Shown here: positions 33,086 to 41,371 of the stretch, piece by piece
Layout of the letters: the number at the start of each line of letters is the position of its first letter
Numbering within the stretch: position 1 is the stretch's first letter
From: Chryseobacterium formosense
GTDB lineage: Bacteria > Bacteroidota > Bacteroidia > Flavobacteriales > Weeksellaceae
Length of the DNA stretch: 64,000 bases
Assembly: GCF_900116415.1 (NCBI RefSeq)
Contig: NZ_FPAP01000003.1
Coordinates: forward strand, 496,001 to 560,000
Direction of reading: 5' to 3'
The notes under the pieces: generated by a model
Databases searched by the model: none
What the model was told of the DNA's origin: nothing
The model's input: only the letters and a program-made list of their open reading frames with translations
Program-made: the position numbers and the translations under genes

Positions 33086-34327
33086 TTATAAAATCATCAC
33101 CGCACCAACGGTTGAATTGCTTGTTTCATCAATCAGAATAGCATTTCCGGTTGATTTGCTTTCTTCGAAACTGTCAAAAACCAAAGGTGACGCCGTTTTT
33201 AATCTTAATTTTACCACTTCATTCAGTTTGATACTTTCTGTAATTGGCGTTTGTTCAAGAGTATTCACATCAATTTTATATTCGATTTCTTTGATGATTG
33301 CTTTCAGGGTTTTGCTTTTATGCTGAATAAAATATTTGTTGCCTTCATTCAGTTCTTTTTTGTCGAGCCAGCAAACAACGGCTTCAAACTCATTTTCAAC
33401 TTTAGGCTGCTGATTGGTTTTCACTAAAAAATCACCACGACTGATGTCTATATTATCTTCAACATGAATCACTGCAGGTTGGTTGGTAAATACAAATTCG
33501 GTTTCTTTTCCCCCTGTTTCTATTTTTGAAATTTTGGTCTGAATATTTTGTGGCAGAACTGTAATCTCGTCTCCCTTTTTATAAATTCCAGAAATCACTT
33601 CTCCGGCATAACCTCTGTAATCATGCAGTTCATCGGTTTGCGGACGAATCACATACTGCACCTGAAATCTAGGGTTTTCATTTTCCTGATTGCCGTTGAT
33701 CTCTACATTTTCCAGAAAGTTTAAAAGAGTTTCTCCGTTGTACCAATCGGTTTTTTCAGATTTAGAAACAATATTATCTCCATGAAATGCCGAAATCGGA
33801 AAATAATTAACGTTTTCCAGCTTCAGTTTTTTAGCAACCAGTTCATATTGTGCTTTAATATCATTGAAAACTTCTTCGGAATAATCAACCAAATCCATTT
33901 TATTAATGGCCACGACAACATTTTTCATCTTTAATAATGAAGCAATAATCGAATGTCTTCTTGTCTGTTCAATTACTCCTTGTCTTGCATCAATCAGAAT
34001 GACAATTAATTGTGAATTTGAAGCTCCCGTAATCATATTTCTGGTGTACTGAATATGTCCAGGTGCATCCGCAATAATAAACTTTCTTTTCGGCGTCGAA
34101 AAATATCGGTACGCCACATCAATCGTGATTCCCTGCTCTCTTTCGGCTCTCAAACCGTCCGTTAGAATCGCAAGATCAATTCCGTTTTCGTTTTTATTTT
34201 TTGATTGTTTTTCCAATGCTTCAAGCTGATCAATCAGTATATTTTTGCTGTCGTAGAGAAGTCTTCCAATCAGCGTACTTTTGCCGTCGTCTACACTTCC
34301 TGCAGTTATAAATCTTAGTATGTCCAC
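33086..34327 (-). CDS. cysN: Sulfate adenylyltransferase subunit 1 (GTPase)
   Basis: Encodes 413 residues of the CysN GTPase, which drives ATP sulfurylase activity of CysD. G motifs: AGSVDDGKSTLIG (about 8-20), DAPGHIQYTRNM with EQGITIDVAYRYF, and AINKMDLVDY. Beta-barrel domains II and III follow. No APS kinase (CysC) domain is fused, in agreement with an APS reductase pathway in the same cluster. It is 123 bases downstream of cysD, and the spacer holds degenerate TAAGGT-like repeats. Confidence 0.95.
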   Translation of the reverse strand: MDILRFITAGSVDDGKSTLIGRLLYDSKNILIDQLEALEKQSKNKNENGIDLAILTDGLRAEREQGITIDVAYRYFSTPKRKFIIADAPGHIQYTRNMITGASNSQLIVILIDARQGVIEQTRRHSIIASLLKMKNVVVAINKMDLVDYSEEVFNDIKAQYELVAKKLKLENVNYFPISAFHGDNIVSKSEKTDWYNGETLLNFLENVEINGNQENENPRFQVQYVIRPQTDELHDYRGYAGEVISGIYKKGDEITVLPQNIQTKISKIETGGKETEFVFTNQPAVIHVEDNIDISRGDFLVKTNQQPKVENEFEAVVCWLDKKELNEGNKYFIQHKSKTLKAIIKEIEYKIDVNTLEQTPITESIKLNEVVKLRLKTASPLVFDSFEESKSTGNAILIDETSNSTVGAVMIL

Positions 34328-34450
34328 GTTTATTTTATTAGTAATGAGTAATTGGTGATGAGTAATTAGGTTAAGGTTAAGGTTGAGATTAAAGCTAAGG
34401 TTGAAAACTTAATTTTGTAAACTTCCAGCTTCCCTCATCCATCTTCCAGC

Positions 34451-35359
34451 TTAAAAATAACCTCCTTTTTTTCTATCTTCCATCGCAGCTTCTGTCACTT
34501 TATCATCGATTCGGGTTTCGCCACGTTCGGAAATTTTTGAAGCAGTAATTTCGTTGACTACCTCATCCAAAGTTTCGGCTGAACTTTCAACAGCTGCAGT
34601 ACAGGTCATGTCTCCTACTGTTCTGTAACGAACTTTTTTATTCACAATCGTATCGCTTTCATCAATCTGGATAAAATCTGAAACGGCAATCAATTGTCCG
34701 TCATATTCAATCACATCACGGTTGTGGGCAAAGTAAATTGACGGGAGTTGTATGTTTTCTTTTTTAATATAATTCCAGACATCCAATTCTGTCCAGTTTG
34801 AAATCGGAAAAACTCTTACGTTTTCTCCTTTATTGATTCTTCCGTTGTAAATATTCCACAATTCGGGACGCTGAAGTTTTGGATCCCATTGTCCGAACTC
34901 ATCACGAACTGAGAAAAAACGTTCTTTAGCTCTGGCTTTTTCTTCGTCTCTTCTTGCTCCTCCAATACATGCATCAAACTGAAATTCTTCAATGGTGTCT
35001 AATAAAGTATGTGTTTGAAGCCAGTTTCTTGAAGCAAATTTGCCTTTGGGTTCGGTTAATTTTTTAGCTTTAATCGTATCTTCTACTTTTCGCACAATTA
35101 ATTCGGCGCCAAGACTTTCGGTAAAATAATCTCTGAACTGCAATGCTTCCGGAAAATTGTGTCCTGTATCGATATGTACAAATGGAAAAGGAATTTTCAT
35201 CGGAGCAAAAGCTTTTTTCGCCAAATGAACCAAGGTAATTGAATCTTTTCCGCCACTGAAAAGCAAGGCAGGTTTTTCAAACTGAGCCGCAATTTCGCGC
35301 ATAATGTAAATGCTTTCGGCTTCCAGTTGTTCGAGATAATTTAGTTTATAGTCACTCAT
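34451..35359 (-). CDS. cysD: Sulfate adenylyltransferase subunit 2
   Basis: Encodes 302 residues from the ATG at 35359 (MSDYKLNYLEQLEAESIYIMRE), the typical CysD start; a longer frame from 35464 overlaps cysH and is not credible. The PP-loop motif SGGKDSITLVHLA (about 33-45) binds ATP for adenylation of sulfate. Family patterns RDEEKARAKERFFSVRDEFGQWDPK and RPELWNIYNGRI are present, and the C-terminal tail ends ERGETRIDDKVTEAAMEDRKKGGYF. It starts 26 bases after the cysH stop. Confidence 0.97.
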   Translation of the reverse strand: MSDYKLNYLEQLEAESIYIMREIAAQFEKPALLFSGGKDSITLVHLAKKAFAPMKIPFPFVHIDTGHNFPEALQFRDYFTESLGAELIVRKVEDTIKAKKLTEPKGKFASRNWLQTHTLLDTIEEFQFDACIGGARRDEEKARAKERFFSVRDEFGQWDPKLQRPELWNIYNGRINKGENVRVFPISNWTELDVWNYIKKENIQLPSIYFAHNRDVIEYDGQLIAVSDFIQIDESDTIVNKKVRYRTVGDMTCTAAVESSAETLDEVVNEITASKISERGETRIDDKVTEAAMEDRKKGGYF

Positions 35360-35384
35360 TATTATTTGAAAGATTAAATGTGAA

Positions 35385-36077
35385 TTAATGTGAATGCAGA
35401 CCGCATTCTTTTTGTGAAGTTTCCCACCACCAACGTCCTGCTCTGGGATTTTCGCCTTCTTCAATAGCTCGAGTACAAGGTTGGCAACCTACACTTATGA
35501 AGCCCTTTTTGTGTAAAGCTAGTTCCTGAACTTTATTTTGTTCCAGATAATTGAGAACGTCCTGATAAGTCCAGTTGATTAATGGGTTGTATTTGTATAG
35601 ATTTCTTTGCTCATCCCACTCCAGAATCGGCATATTTTCACGGTTTTCCGATTGTTCGGCACGAAGTCCGGTAATCCAGACTTTAGCACTTTCTAAAGCA
35701 CGTTTTAAAGGCTTCACTTTTCGAATGAAACAACATTCCTTCCTATTTTCTACGGAATGATAGAAAGCGTTAATTCCTTTTTCTACAACATATTTTTCAA
35801 CATCGGCAGATTCAGGAAAATAAACTTCAGTTTTCTTTTTGTAACGTGAATTGTTTTTTGAAAGTAAATCGTAATGCTCATAAAAAAGTCGACCTGTGTC
35901 TAAGGTGAAAACTTTTATCGGTAAATCATTTTTAAAAATAGCATCGGTAATAACCTGATCTTCCTGACCAAGTGAAGTTGAGAAAACAACTCCTTCTAAA
36001 ATTTTAGACGAAATAAACTGTAATCCGCCTTCTAAACTAAGCTGCTGTAAGGTATTTATATCTTCTTTTGAAAACAT
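35385..36077 (-). CDS. cysH: Adenylylsulfate (APS) reductase, iron-sulfur type
   Basis: Encodes 230 residues. The PAPS/APS reductase fold is marked by FSTSLGQEDQVITD (P-loop-like), VFTLDTGRLFYEHYDLL and the C-terminal catalytic cysteine in KECGLH. The cysteine pairs CC (in KECCFIRKVKPLKRAL) and CxxC (in VGCQPCTRAI) are ligands for a [4Fe-4S] cluster, the hallmark of enzymes that reduce APS directly. That agrees with the absence of CysC. It likely has its own promoter with a candidate operator upstream (36109-36136). Confidence 0.95.
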   Translation of the reverse strand: MFSKEDINTLQQLSLEGGLQFISSKILEGVVFSTSLGQEDQVITDAIFKNDLPIKVFTLDTGRLFYEHYDLLSKNNSRYKKKTEVYFPESADVEKYVVEKGINAFYHSVENRKECCFIRKVKPLKRALESAKVWITGLRAEQSENRENMPILEWDEQRNLYKYNPLINWTYQDVLNYLEQNKVQELALHKKGFISVGCQPCTRAIEEGENPRAGRWWWETSQKECGLHSH

Positions 36078-36108
36078 AATTTTTTGTTTGATACCAACAA
36101 ATATCGAA

Positions 36109-36136
36109 CAAAAATATTATCCTACCAAATAAGTAG
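36109..36136 (-). promoter_or_regulatory. cysH promoter with palindromic operator candidate
   Basis: The minus strand has TATTTTTG (36116-36109), a -7 element 31 bases before the cysH ATG. Just upstream is CCTACCAAATAAGTAG (36121-36136), an inverted repeat CTAC-N7-GTAG that would lie between the -7 and -33 elements. The neighbouring Rrf2 regulator is the obvious candidate to bind it. Confidence 0.45.
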
Positions 36137-36164
36137 ACTTGTGAATTTGAAATTTATGATTTAT

Positions 36165-36572
36165 TTAATCAATCAAATCCAGCAATGTTTTCTCTTCCAG
36201 AATCTTGAGTGAAGCATCTCTTACCTCTATCAAAACATCGTGTAAGCTGCAATGTGCTTCATTGCAATCTGCACATTTTTCGTAAAAATTAAGACTTACG
36301 CAAGGAAGCATGGCAATCGGACCATTCACGAGACGTATAATCTTTGCAAGATTTACATTTTGAGGATTTTCTTTAAAAAAATAACCGCCTCCTTTTCCTT
36401 TTTTACTGTCGAGGATGTCAGCTTTTTTCAGCTCGAGAAGAATATTTTCAAGAAATTTCAACGGAATTTTCTTATGTTCTGCGATTTCCGAAATAAGAAT
36501 CGGGCCTTCATTTCTCTTTTCTACGAGATACGAAAGCGCCTTAAAAGCATATTGAGATTTTTTTGACAGCAT
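36165..36572 (-). CDS. Rrf2-family transcriptional regulator
   Basis: Encodes 135 residues from the ATG at 36572 (MLSKKSQYAFKALSYLVEKR). A longer frame to 36743 runs through a dispersed repeat and a promoter and is rejected. The winged-helix DNA-binding part shows ILISEIAEHKKIPLKFLENILLELKKADIL and the wing GKGGGYFFKENP. Three cysteines in PCVSLNFYEKCADCNEAHC resemble the [2Fe-2S] ligands of IscR-like members. Its position at the head of the cys cluster suggests control of sulfate assimilation by Fe-S status or cysteine supply. The -7 element TATTTTTG (36585-36578) ends 5 bases before the ATG. Confidence 0.9.
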   Translation of the reverse strand: MLSKKSQYAFKALSYLVEKRNEGPILISEIAEHKKIPLKFLENILLELKKADILDSKKGKGGGYFFKENPQNVNLAKIIRLVNGPIAMLPCVSLNFYEKCADCNEAHCSLHDVLIEVRDASLKILEEKTLLDLID

Positions 36573-36662
36573 TTCAGCAAAAATAGGAAAAAGTTTTTTT
36601 AAAGAACCAAGGCAAAAGTAAAAAGATTCAAGGATAATTCTTCTGCAATCTATCGTAGGGAA

Positions 36663-36708
36663 TTTTACCTGGCTCTTTTTACTTTTCACTTGGCTCTTTT
36701 TACTTAAA
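36663..36708. repeat. Dispersed repeat, GAGCCAAGTAAAAAG family
   Basis: The minus strand reads AAAAAGAGCCAAGTGAAAAG then GTAAAAAGAGCCAGGTAAAA, two tandem partial copies of an element also found at 20701-20735 and 45936-45976. It falls in the divergent gap between the Rrf2 gene and the DUF4268-like gene. Confidence 0.65.
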
Positions 36709-36716
36709 TTTGTTCC

Positions 36717-37145
36717 ATGTTCAGTAAACAGGAAGCACAGCAATTAAAGAAAGAATTTTGGACGGCCTTCGGAAAATCGTTTCCGAGAAAATGGATTTTG
36801 TATGATACTAAAATTAAGAATCTTTCGTTTAAGTTTTACGCTGACAAGAAAAAGGCAGAAGTTTCTTTGGATATTGAAATGAAAGATGAAGTTTTCAGAG
36901 ATGCTTATTACAATAAAATCTGGTCGCTCGAAGATATGCTGAAAGATTATATCGGTGATTTTCATAAAGAAGAGTTTTACACTTTGGAAAACGGAAAAGT
37001 CATCAGCAGAATCTGGGTTGAAAAAGAAGGAGTTTCTGTTTTCAATAAAAACACATGGCAGCAAACCTTTGAATTCTTTGTTGAAAAGATGGATGGCTTT
37101 GAAAGGTTTTATTATGAATTTGAGGATTTTATAAAGGATGTTTAA
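36717..37145 (+). CDS. DUF4268-family protein
   Basis: Encodes 142 residues. The sequence begins MFSKQEAQQLKKEFWTAFGKSFPRKWILYDTKIKNLSFKFYADKKKAEVSLDIEM and has RIWVEKEGVSVFNKNTW near residue 100. This matches flavobacterial proteins labelled DUF4268, a domain also seen fused to nuclease-like proteins and therefore sometimes linked to nucleic-acid binding. No catalytic motif is visible. It is divergent from the Rrf2 regulator by 144 bases. Confidence 0.82.
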   Translation: MFSKQEAQQLKKEFWTAFGKSFPRKWILYDTKIKNLSFKFYADKKKAEVSLDIEMKDEVFRDAYYNKIWSLEDMLKDYIGDFHKEEFYTLENGKVISRIWVEKEGVSVFNKNTWQQTFEFFVEKMDGFERFYYEFEDFIKDV

Positions 37146-37148
37146 ATC

Positions 37149-37253
37149 ATGATTTTAGAAATTTTAGCAGAAATATTATTTGAACTGATTTTTTTCAAGT
37201 TTCCTTTTTACATTTACAGGAAAGCAAAATTGTTTTTTTATCAGGAAAAATAA
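37149..37253 (+). CDS. Possible 34-residue membrane peptide
   Basis: A short frame starting 3 bases after the DUF4268-family gene encodes MILEILAEILFELIFFKFPF followed by a basic stretch and ending YQEK. The first 23 residues would form one membrane helix and the rest is positively charged, as expected for a cytoplasmic tail. Translation could be coupled to the upstream gene. There is no homology evidence, so this may be a chance frame. Confidence 0.4.
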   Translation: MILEILAEILFELIFFKFPFYIYRKAKLFFYQEK

Positions 37254-37279
37254 AATTAAAAAAATACTCTAAATAAACC

Positions 37280-37591
37280 ATGAAAATCAGATATTGCTGG
37301 AGATGCAGAACAGATGTTCCTATGCTAGATTCTGAGGAAGGAAAAATTGCTTCAAAGTTATTGGCTGAAGGATTTAAGGAAAGTAAAAGACAAAGAAAGC
37401 ATTCACCTGAAAATTTCAGAAAATTGCTTGATTATTATAAAGATTTAACAGGTTATGAAGAAACAAACCCTAATGCAATTATGCACCATTTTATAGATAT
37501 GTATGGTCCGGATTGTGAAAACTGTGGGAAACCTTACAGAACTGAAACTGCTACTTTTTGTCCTAAATGTGGAAATAAAAGAGAAATATAG
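37280..37591 (+). CDS. Zinc-ribbon protein of unknown function
   Basis: Encodes 103 residues with cysteine motifs at both ends: CWRC (residues 6-9) and CENCGKPYRTETATFCPKCG (about 80-98). The C-terminal part is a typical zinc ribbon. The middle is helical and basic (RQRKHSPENFRKLLDYYKDL). Such small proteins may bind nucleic acid or other proteins; no specific family is recognised. The next gene begins 33 bases later. Confidence 0.8.
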   Translation: MKIRYCWRCRTDVPMLDSEEGKIASKLLAEGFKESKRQRKHSPENFRKLLDYYKDLTGYEETNPNAIMHHFIDMYGPDCENCGKPYRTETATFCPKCGNKREI

Positions 37592-37624
37592 ATAATAAAA
37601 CTTTAGTCTAACAAAAACACACTT

Positions 37625-38548
37625 ATGAAAAAAATTATTTTACTGCTATTTCTATTGGTATTTCCCTTATTTTCAGCTCAAAACGTTTTCAAATCACAAA
37701 AACAAATCTACTTAGCTGAATATTATGCCCATCAAAAAGAGGATAAAAAAGCTTTGAAGCATTATTTGGAAGCAATTAAAATCAATCCTAAAGTACTGAT
37801 AAGTGATTCATATTTAGAAGCTGCATCAATAGCATTTAAATTAAATGACAATAAAACAGCTAAAGAATTACTTACACAAAGTATTACCAAACAATTAGCT
37901 CCTTTCGATTTTTTAAGAGAATTTAAAAGCCTTCAGCCTTATAAGGATTCAAAAGAAATGAAAGAAGTTCTGTCTCAATATGACGATTTGGAAAACCAGT
38001 ATTACAGAGAGCTTAAAAATCCTGCAGCCTACATGGAAATTCAAAACATGATTGCTTTAGATCAACTCATCAGAGAAGAAGAAAATACTTTTCTAAAATT
38101 ATCTGATAAGGTAGACTCTGTAAATATTGTGAGACTTAAAGAGCTTACAATAAAGTATGGTTGGGAACCAAGAGCATGGCTTTTACTTTGGCACCATAGA
38201 GGATTTACAGAAAATCAAAAATTTGTTTGGGATTTTTTCAAACCTTATTTGGAAAGTGAAATTAAGAAAGACAACGTTAATAAAGATTTTTTTGTTGACT
38301 TTGAAGAGTTTGATAAATCGATGAATGATTTTAGAAACCAAACAAAGTCTGGTTCACTTTATACTTTACAAAGTCTTGGAAATATAAATCGCAACACCGA
38401 TTTCATAGATATCAAAAACCTGGATAAAAGAAGAAAATCCGTAGGTTTGCCCCCGTTATATTTTGATCATTTGGTTTATGGTTCAGAGCTTCCCAAAGAT
38501 TATCAGTACAATCCCGAAAATCTTCTGACAGACTTAGAAAATTTATAG
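37625..38548 (+). CDS. Secreted TPR-like protein of unknown function
   Basis: Encodes 307 residues with a signal peptide (MKKIILLLFLLVFPLFSAQ). The region after it has a tetratricopeptide-like pair: KQIYLAEYYAHQKEDKKALKHYLEAIKINPK and LEAASIAFKLNDNKTAKELLTQSI. The C-terminal half has several aromatic residues, for example YGWEPRAWLLLWHHRG, followed by KRRKSVGLPPLYFDH. No enzyme motif is seen. It may be a periplasmic scaffold or signal protein. Confidence 0.8.
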   Translation: MKKIILLLFLLVFPLFSAQNVFKSQKQIYLAEYYAHQKEDKKALKHYLEAIKINPKVLISDSYLEAASIAFKLNDNKTAKELLTQSITKQLAPFDFLREFKSLQPYKDSKEMKEVLSQYDDLENQYYRELKNPAAYMEIQNMIALDQLIREEENTFLKLSDKVDSVNIVRLKELTIKYGWEPRAWLLLWHHRGFTENQKFVWDFFKPYLESEIKKDNVNKDFFVDFEEFDKSMNDFRNQTKSGSLYTLQSLGNINRNTDFIDIKNLDKRRKSVGLPPLYFDHLVYGSELPKDYQYNPENLLTDLENL

Positions 38549-38703
38549 TTAAAAAAATTTAAAATAAATAAAATTAAACTCCTGTTTAATTTATTTCCGT
38601 ATTTTAGTAATCCAAAACATTAAAATCTATCTATTCATCAAGCTTTTGGGCAGAATATCTTTTGATGTTTATTTTAAACTAAATCACAAATCTTTACAAT
38701 ACA

Positions 38704-39522
38704 ATGGAAAACAACTCGTTTATTTTCTCAGACGGAGCAGACCCCAAAATGATTGCAGCATACAAAAAAGCACAGGAAACCTTTAAATATTTCTGGAGAG
38801 AATTGTCTTGGGAATACCGAAGAGTTATTCCCGCATTGAATCTGGCTTGTGTAAAAGCTCAGTTTTCTGAAAATCATCCCGATTCCGGTGAAAAAATCGT
38901 AGAGCATATGTGGCTGAATGACATTAGTTTTGATGGCGACACCGTGAGCGGTTTTCTAATTAATGAACCCAATAACCTTATCACAATACAACCGGGAGAT
39001 TATTTTGAAATTCCTCTGAATGAAATCAGCGACTGGCTTTTTGCAATTACGCCAGCTCAAAAGAAAACCAAAGGACTTTCTAAATTATTTTCATCTTCAT
39101 CAGAACCTATTCCAAAAGCTTATGGCGGATTTACCATCCAAAAAATGCGTGCCGATATGTCTGAAACCGAAAGAAGAGAGCATGACGAAGCTTGGCAACT
39201 GGATTTTGGAGATTTTAATGACATCGAAATTGTCAACGAACAAAAAGAGTATCCCGAAAACCTCATTGAACATCCGATGAGCAAAAATATGCAGGAAAGT
39301 TTTGTGAAATTTCTAAGTGATTATCCAACAGAACTAACAAATGCTGATGAAAACGGATTCACGCTTCTTCACACAGAAACCATTGCAGGAAATCTAAGCT
39401 CGGTAGAAATTCTTCTTCAGTCAGGAGCTGATAAAAATTTAAAAACCAATAAGGGAAAAACAGCTTTGGATTATGCAAAGCAACTTAATTGGGAACATCT
39501 GATCCCGGTTTTGGAAAATTAA
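38704..39522 (+). CDS. DUF2314 and ankyrin-repeat protein
   Basis: Encodes 272 residues without a signal peptide, so probably cytoplasmic. The N-terminal part has the DUF2314 pattern: VKAQFSENHPDSGEKIVEHMWLNDISFDGDTVSGFLINEP and QPGDYFEIPLNEISDWLF (about 49-120). The C-terminal 65 residues hold two ankyrin-like repeats: ADENGFTLLHTETIAGNLSSVEILLQSGADKN and LKTNKGKTALDYAKQLN. The combination suggests protein binding, perhaps in the regulatory or immunity sense, but function is unknown. A terminator follows. Confidence 0.85.
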   Translation: MENNSFIFSDGADPKMIAAYKKAQETFKYFWRELSWEYRRVIPALNLACVKAQFSENHPDSGEKIVEHMWLNDISFDGDTVSGFLINEPNNLITIQPGDYFEIPLNEISDWLFAITPAQKKTKGLSKLFSSSSEPIPKAYGGFTIQKMRADMSETERREHDEAWQLDFGDFNDIEIVNEQKEYPENLIEHPMSKNMQESFVKFLSDYPTELTNADENGFTLLHTETIAGNLSSVEILLQSGADKNLKTNKGKTALDYAKQLNWEHLIPVLEN

Positions 39523-39525
39523 TTT

Positions 39526-39556
39526 AAAAGAGAAGCTTTCGGGTTTCTCTTTTTTG
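39526..39556 (+). terminator. Rho-independent terminator
   Basis: AAAAGAGAA (39526-39534) pairs with TTCTCTTTT (39545-39553), followed by T residues, 4 bases after the ankyrin gene. Confidence 0.7.
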
Positions 39557-39680
39557 TTTCATAATTTTTCCTTAATTGGTGATATTTAAATAAGCTTTTT
39601 ATATCTTTGGATGCTTGAAATAATGATCAATAAAAGATTTAGCCAATTGACTCATTAGTTTTTAAATAAAGAATATTTAC

Positions 39681-40592
39681 TTGCATAAAATTTACAGACA
39701 TTTTCAATTCAGATTTAATCAGAGTTTCAGGATTTTTAATTTTAATCCGAAAGTCAGCCTGCCTGTATTTCTGATTTTTGGAGTATTGATGATCATTGAA
39801 TTACCCGAAATATATCTTTATCCTCTACTTTATTTTTCGTTGGTGTTAGTTTTTCATATTAACAGAAAAGACATTCCGTTTCTGAAGAAAATATTTATAC
39901 ATAACTGGAGACTAATCATTTTCCTCGAATCTGCCATTATTTATACTATTTTTCTAATGGCAAACATCAATTACAAGATTGAAAAATTTGGTTTAATGAT
40001 GTTTGGATCAGTAGTTTTATTGTGTTTTTTACAGCCAAAACCCAAACCTTTCCCTACTCTGCAATGGAATTTTATTTCTAATGATTTATTTGAATGGAAA
40101 AGCTATCTCAGAAAAAATACATGGATGTTTATTTTGACTTACCTTATTATAATTGCATCTGCTTATTATCCTGCAAGTCTTATTTTATGCGGAATTTTCC
40201 TGCTTGATTATTTATCTCATGTTTACGAACATAACGAGAACAAAGAAATGCTTGAAGTGTATTTCAAAAAGATGTCTTTTAAAGATAAAATCTATAAAAA
40301 TCTGATATTCTTCAACTCACTCCTTTTACCGACTTACATCGTTTTTATAATCATAAATTTTAACGAAAGTCTGTATCTGCTTTATTATATTTTCTTTATG
40401 AATCTTTATTTCTTGCTGATTATTACGAGAAAATATAAATTGTATCATCATCACGAAAAGTCAAGTTACTTCAGCATCATCGTATTTATTGAATTTTTCA
40501 CGTACAGCATGTTGATTATCCCTGCATTTATTATGATTCGTTTACATATGAAAGAAGCTCAGCAAAACATTAATCAATATGTTGGAAATTAG
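39681..40592 (+). CDS. Multi-pass membrane protein, partner of an ABC ATPase
   Basis: Encodes about 303 residues from a TTG start at 39681; no ATG occurs until about residue 37, inside the first membrane segment region, so TTG is preferred. About seven to eight hydrophobic helices are visible, for example FLIFGVLMIIELPEIYLYPLLYFSLVLVF and FIEFFTYSMLIIPAFIMIRL. A cluster of basic residues follows several helices. It overlaps the ATPase gene by 14 bases and is surely its membrane subunit. Substrate and direction are unknown; small ABC-2-like exporters have this layout. Confidence 0.8.
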   Translation: MHKIYRHFQFRFNQSFRIFNFNPKVSLPVFLIFGVLMIIELPEIYLYPLLYFSLVLVFHINRKDIPFLKKIFIHNWRLIIFLESAIIYTIFLMANINYKIEKFGLMMFGSVVLLCFLQPKPKPFPTLQWNFISNDLFEWKSYLRKNTWMFILTYLIIIASAYYPASLILCGIFLLDYLSHVYEHNENKEMLEVYFKKMSFKDKIYKNLIFFNSLLLPTYIVFIIINFNESLYLLYYIFFMNLYFLLIITRKYKLYHHHEKSSYFSIIVFIEFFTYSMLIIPAFIMIRLHMKEAQQNINQYVGN

Positions 40593-41214
40593 AAATCTTT
40601 CGGTCAGTTTTAAAGATAAAAATGTACTTCAGGATTTAAATTTAAAAATTGAAGAAGGAAAAATTTTAGGCATTTTAGGTAAAAACGGAGCCGGAAAAAC
40701 TACTTTTTTTGAATCATTGTATCAAAGTCAGAAATACAATGGAGAAATTTTGTGGCAAAACAAAAAAATTCTTCGTGAAAATATCTCTTACCTTGAAACT
40801 GAGAACTATTTCTATCCATACATTACCGGAAGAGAATATCTGTCTTATTTTTCAAAAGAAAAGCTTGCAAAAACTATTGAATTGGCTGAAAAATTCCAGC
40901 TTCCGCTAGATAAATACGTGCAATATTATTCGAGCGGAATGAAGAAAAAACTGGCTTTGATCGGAATGTTGATGCTTGATAAACCGATCAATATTTTAGA
41001 CGAACCTTTTAATGGAGTTGATTTTGAAGGTGTTCATTTATTGTATGATATTATTTTAGAATTAAAACAAAACAATAAAACCGTTATTATCAGTTCTCAT
41101 ATTATTGAAACGCTTTTTCACACCTGCGACAGAATCGTCACTTTAGAAAACGGAAAGATCAGCAATATTTTTGAGAAAGATAGGTTTGAAGAGCTGAAAC
41201 ATTTTAAATTTTAA
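40579..41214 (+). CDS. ABC transporter ATP-binding protein
   Basis: Encodes 211 residues, a compact nucleotide-binding domain. Walker A GKNGAGKTTFFESL (about 34-47), a signature region YYSSGMKKKLALIGMLML (SSGM instead of LSGG) and Walker B INILDEPFNGVDFEG are present, with the switch histidine in VIISSHIIETLF. The signature C-loop is divergent, as in several drug or lantibiotic exporters. It pairs with the membrane protein gene it overlaps. Confidence 0.92.
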   Translation: MLEIRNLSVSFKDKNVLQDLNLKIEEGKILGILGKNGAGKTTFFESLYQSQKYNGEILWQNKKILRENISYLETENYFYPYITGREYLSYFSKEKLAKTIELAEKFQLPLDKYVQYYSSGMKKKLALIGMLMLDKPINILDEPFNGVDFEGVHLLYDIILELKQNNKTVIISSHIIETLFHTCDRIVTLENGKISNIFEKDRFEELKHFKF

Positions 41215-41226
41215 ACTACAAAGGTA

Positions 41227-41243
41227 GCGCTCCTACGGAGCGC
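41227..41243. repeat. GC-rich hairpin after the ABC operon
   Basis: GCGCTCC-TAC-GGAGCGC is a perfect inverted repeat with a three-base loop, 13 bases after the ATPase stop. No T run follows, so it may stabilise the mRNA 3' end rather than terminate. Confidence 0.7.
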
Positions 41244-41321
41244 GCCATCCAAAATACACAATCATTCTACAAAGATTTTACTTCTCCGGAGAAAGTAAAA
41301 TCTGTCATTTTACAAATGAAA

Positions 41322-41349
41322 AAGACATCTGCATTTCTACAGATGTCTT
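41322..41349 (-). terminator. Terminator of the YceI gene
   Basis: AAGACATCTG (41322-41331) pairs with CAGATGTCTT (41340-41349). On the minus strand it is followed by TTT, just after the YceI stop. Confidence 0.8.
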
Positions 41350-41371
41350 CCTATTTTTATTACTGATCAGA

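Noticed and set aside
35360..35464. N-terminal extension of CysD
   Set aside because: It overlaps the cysH coding end and does not resemble CysD.
36573..36743. N-terminal extension of the Rrf2 regulator
   Set aside because: It translates a dispersed repeat (SKKSQVK twice) and a promoter; the family start is at 36572.
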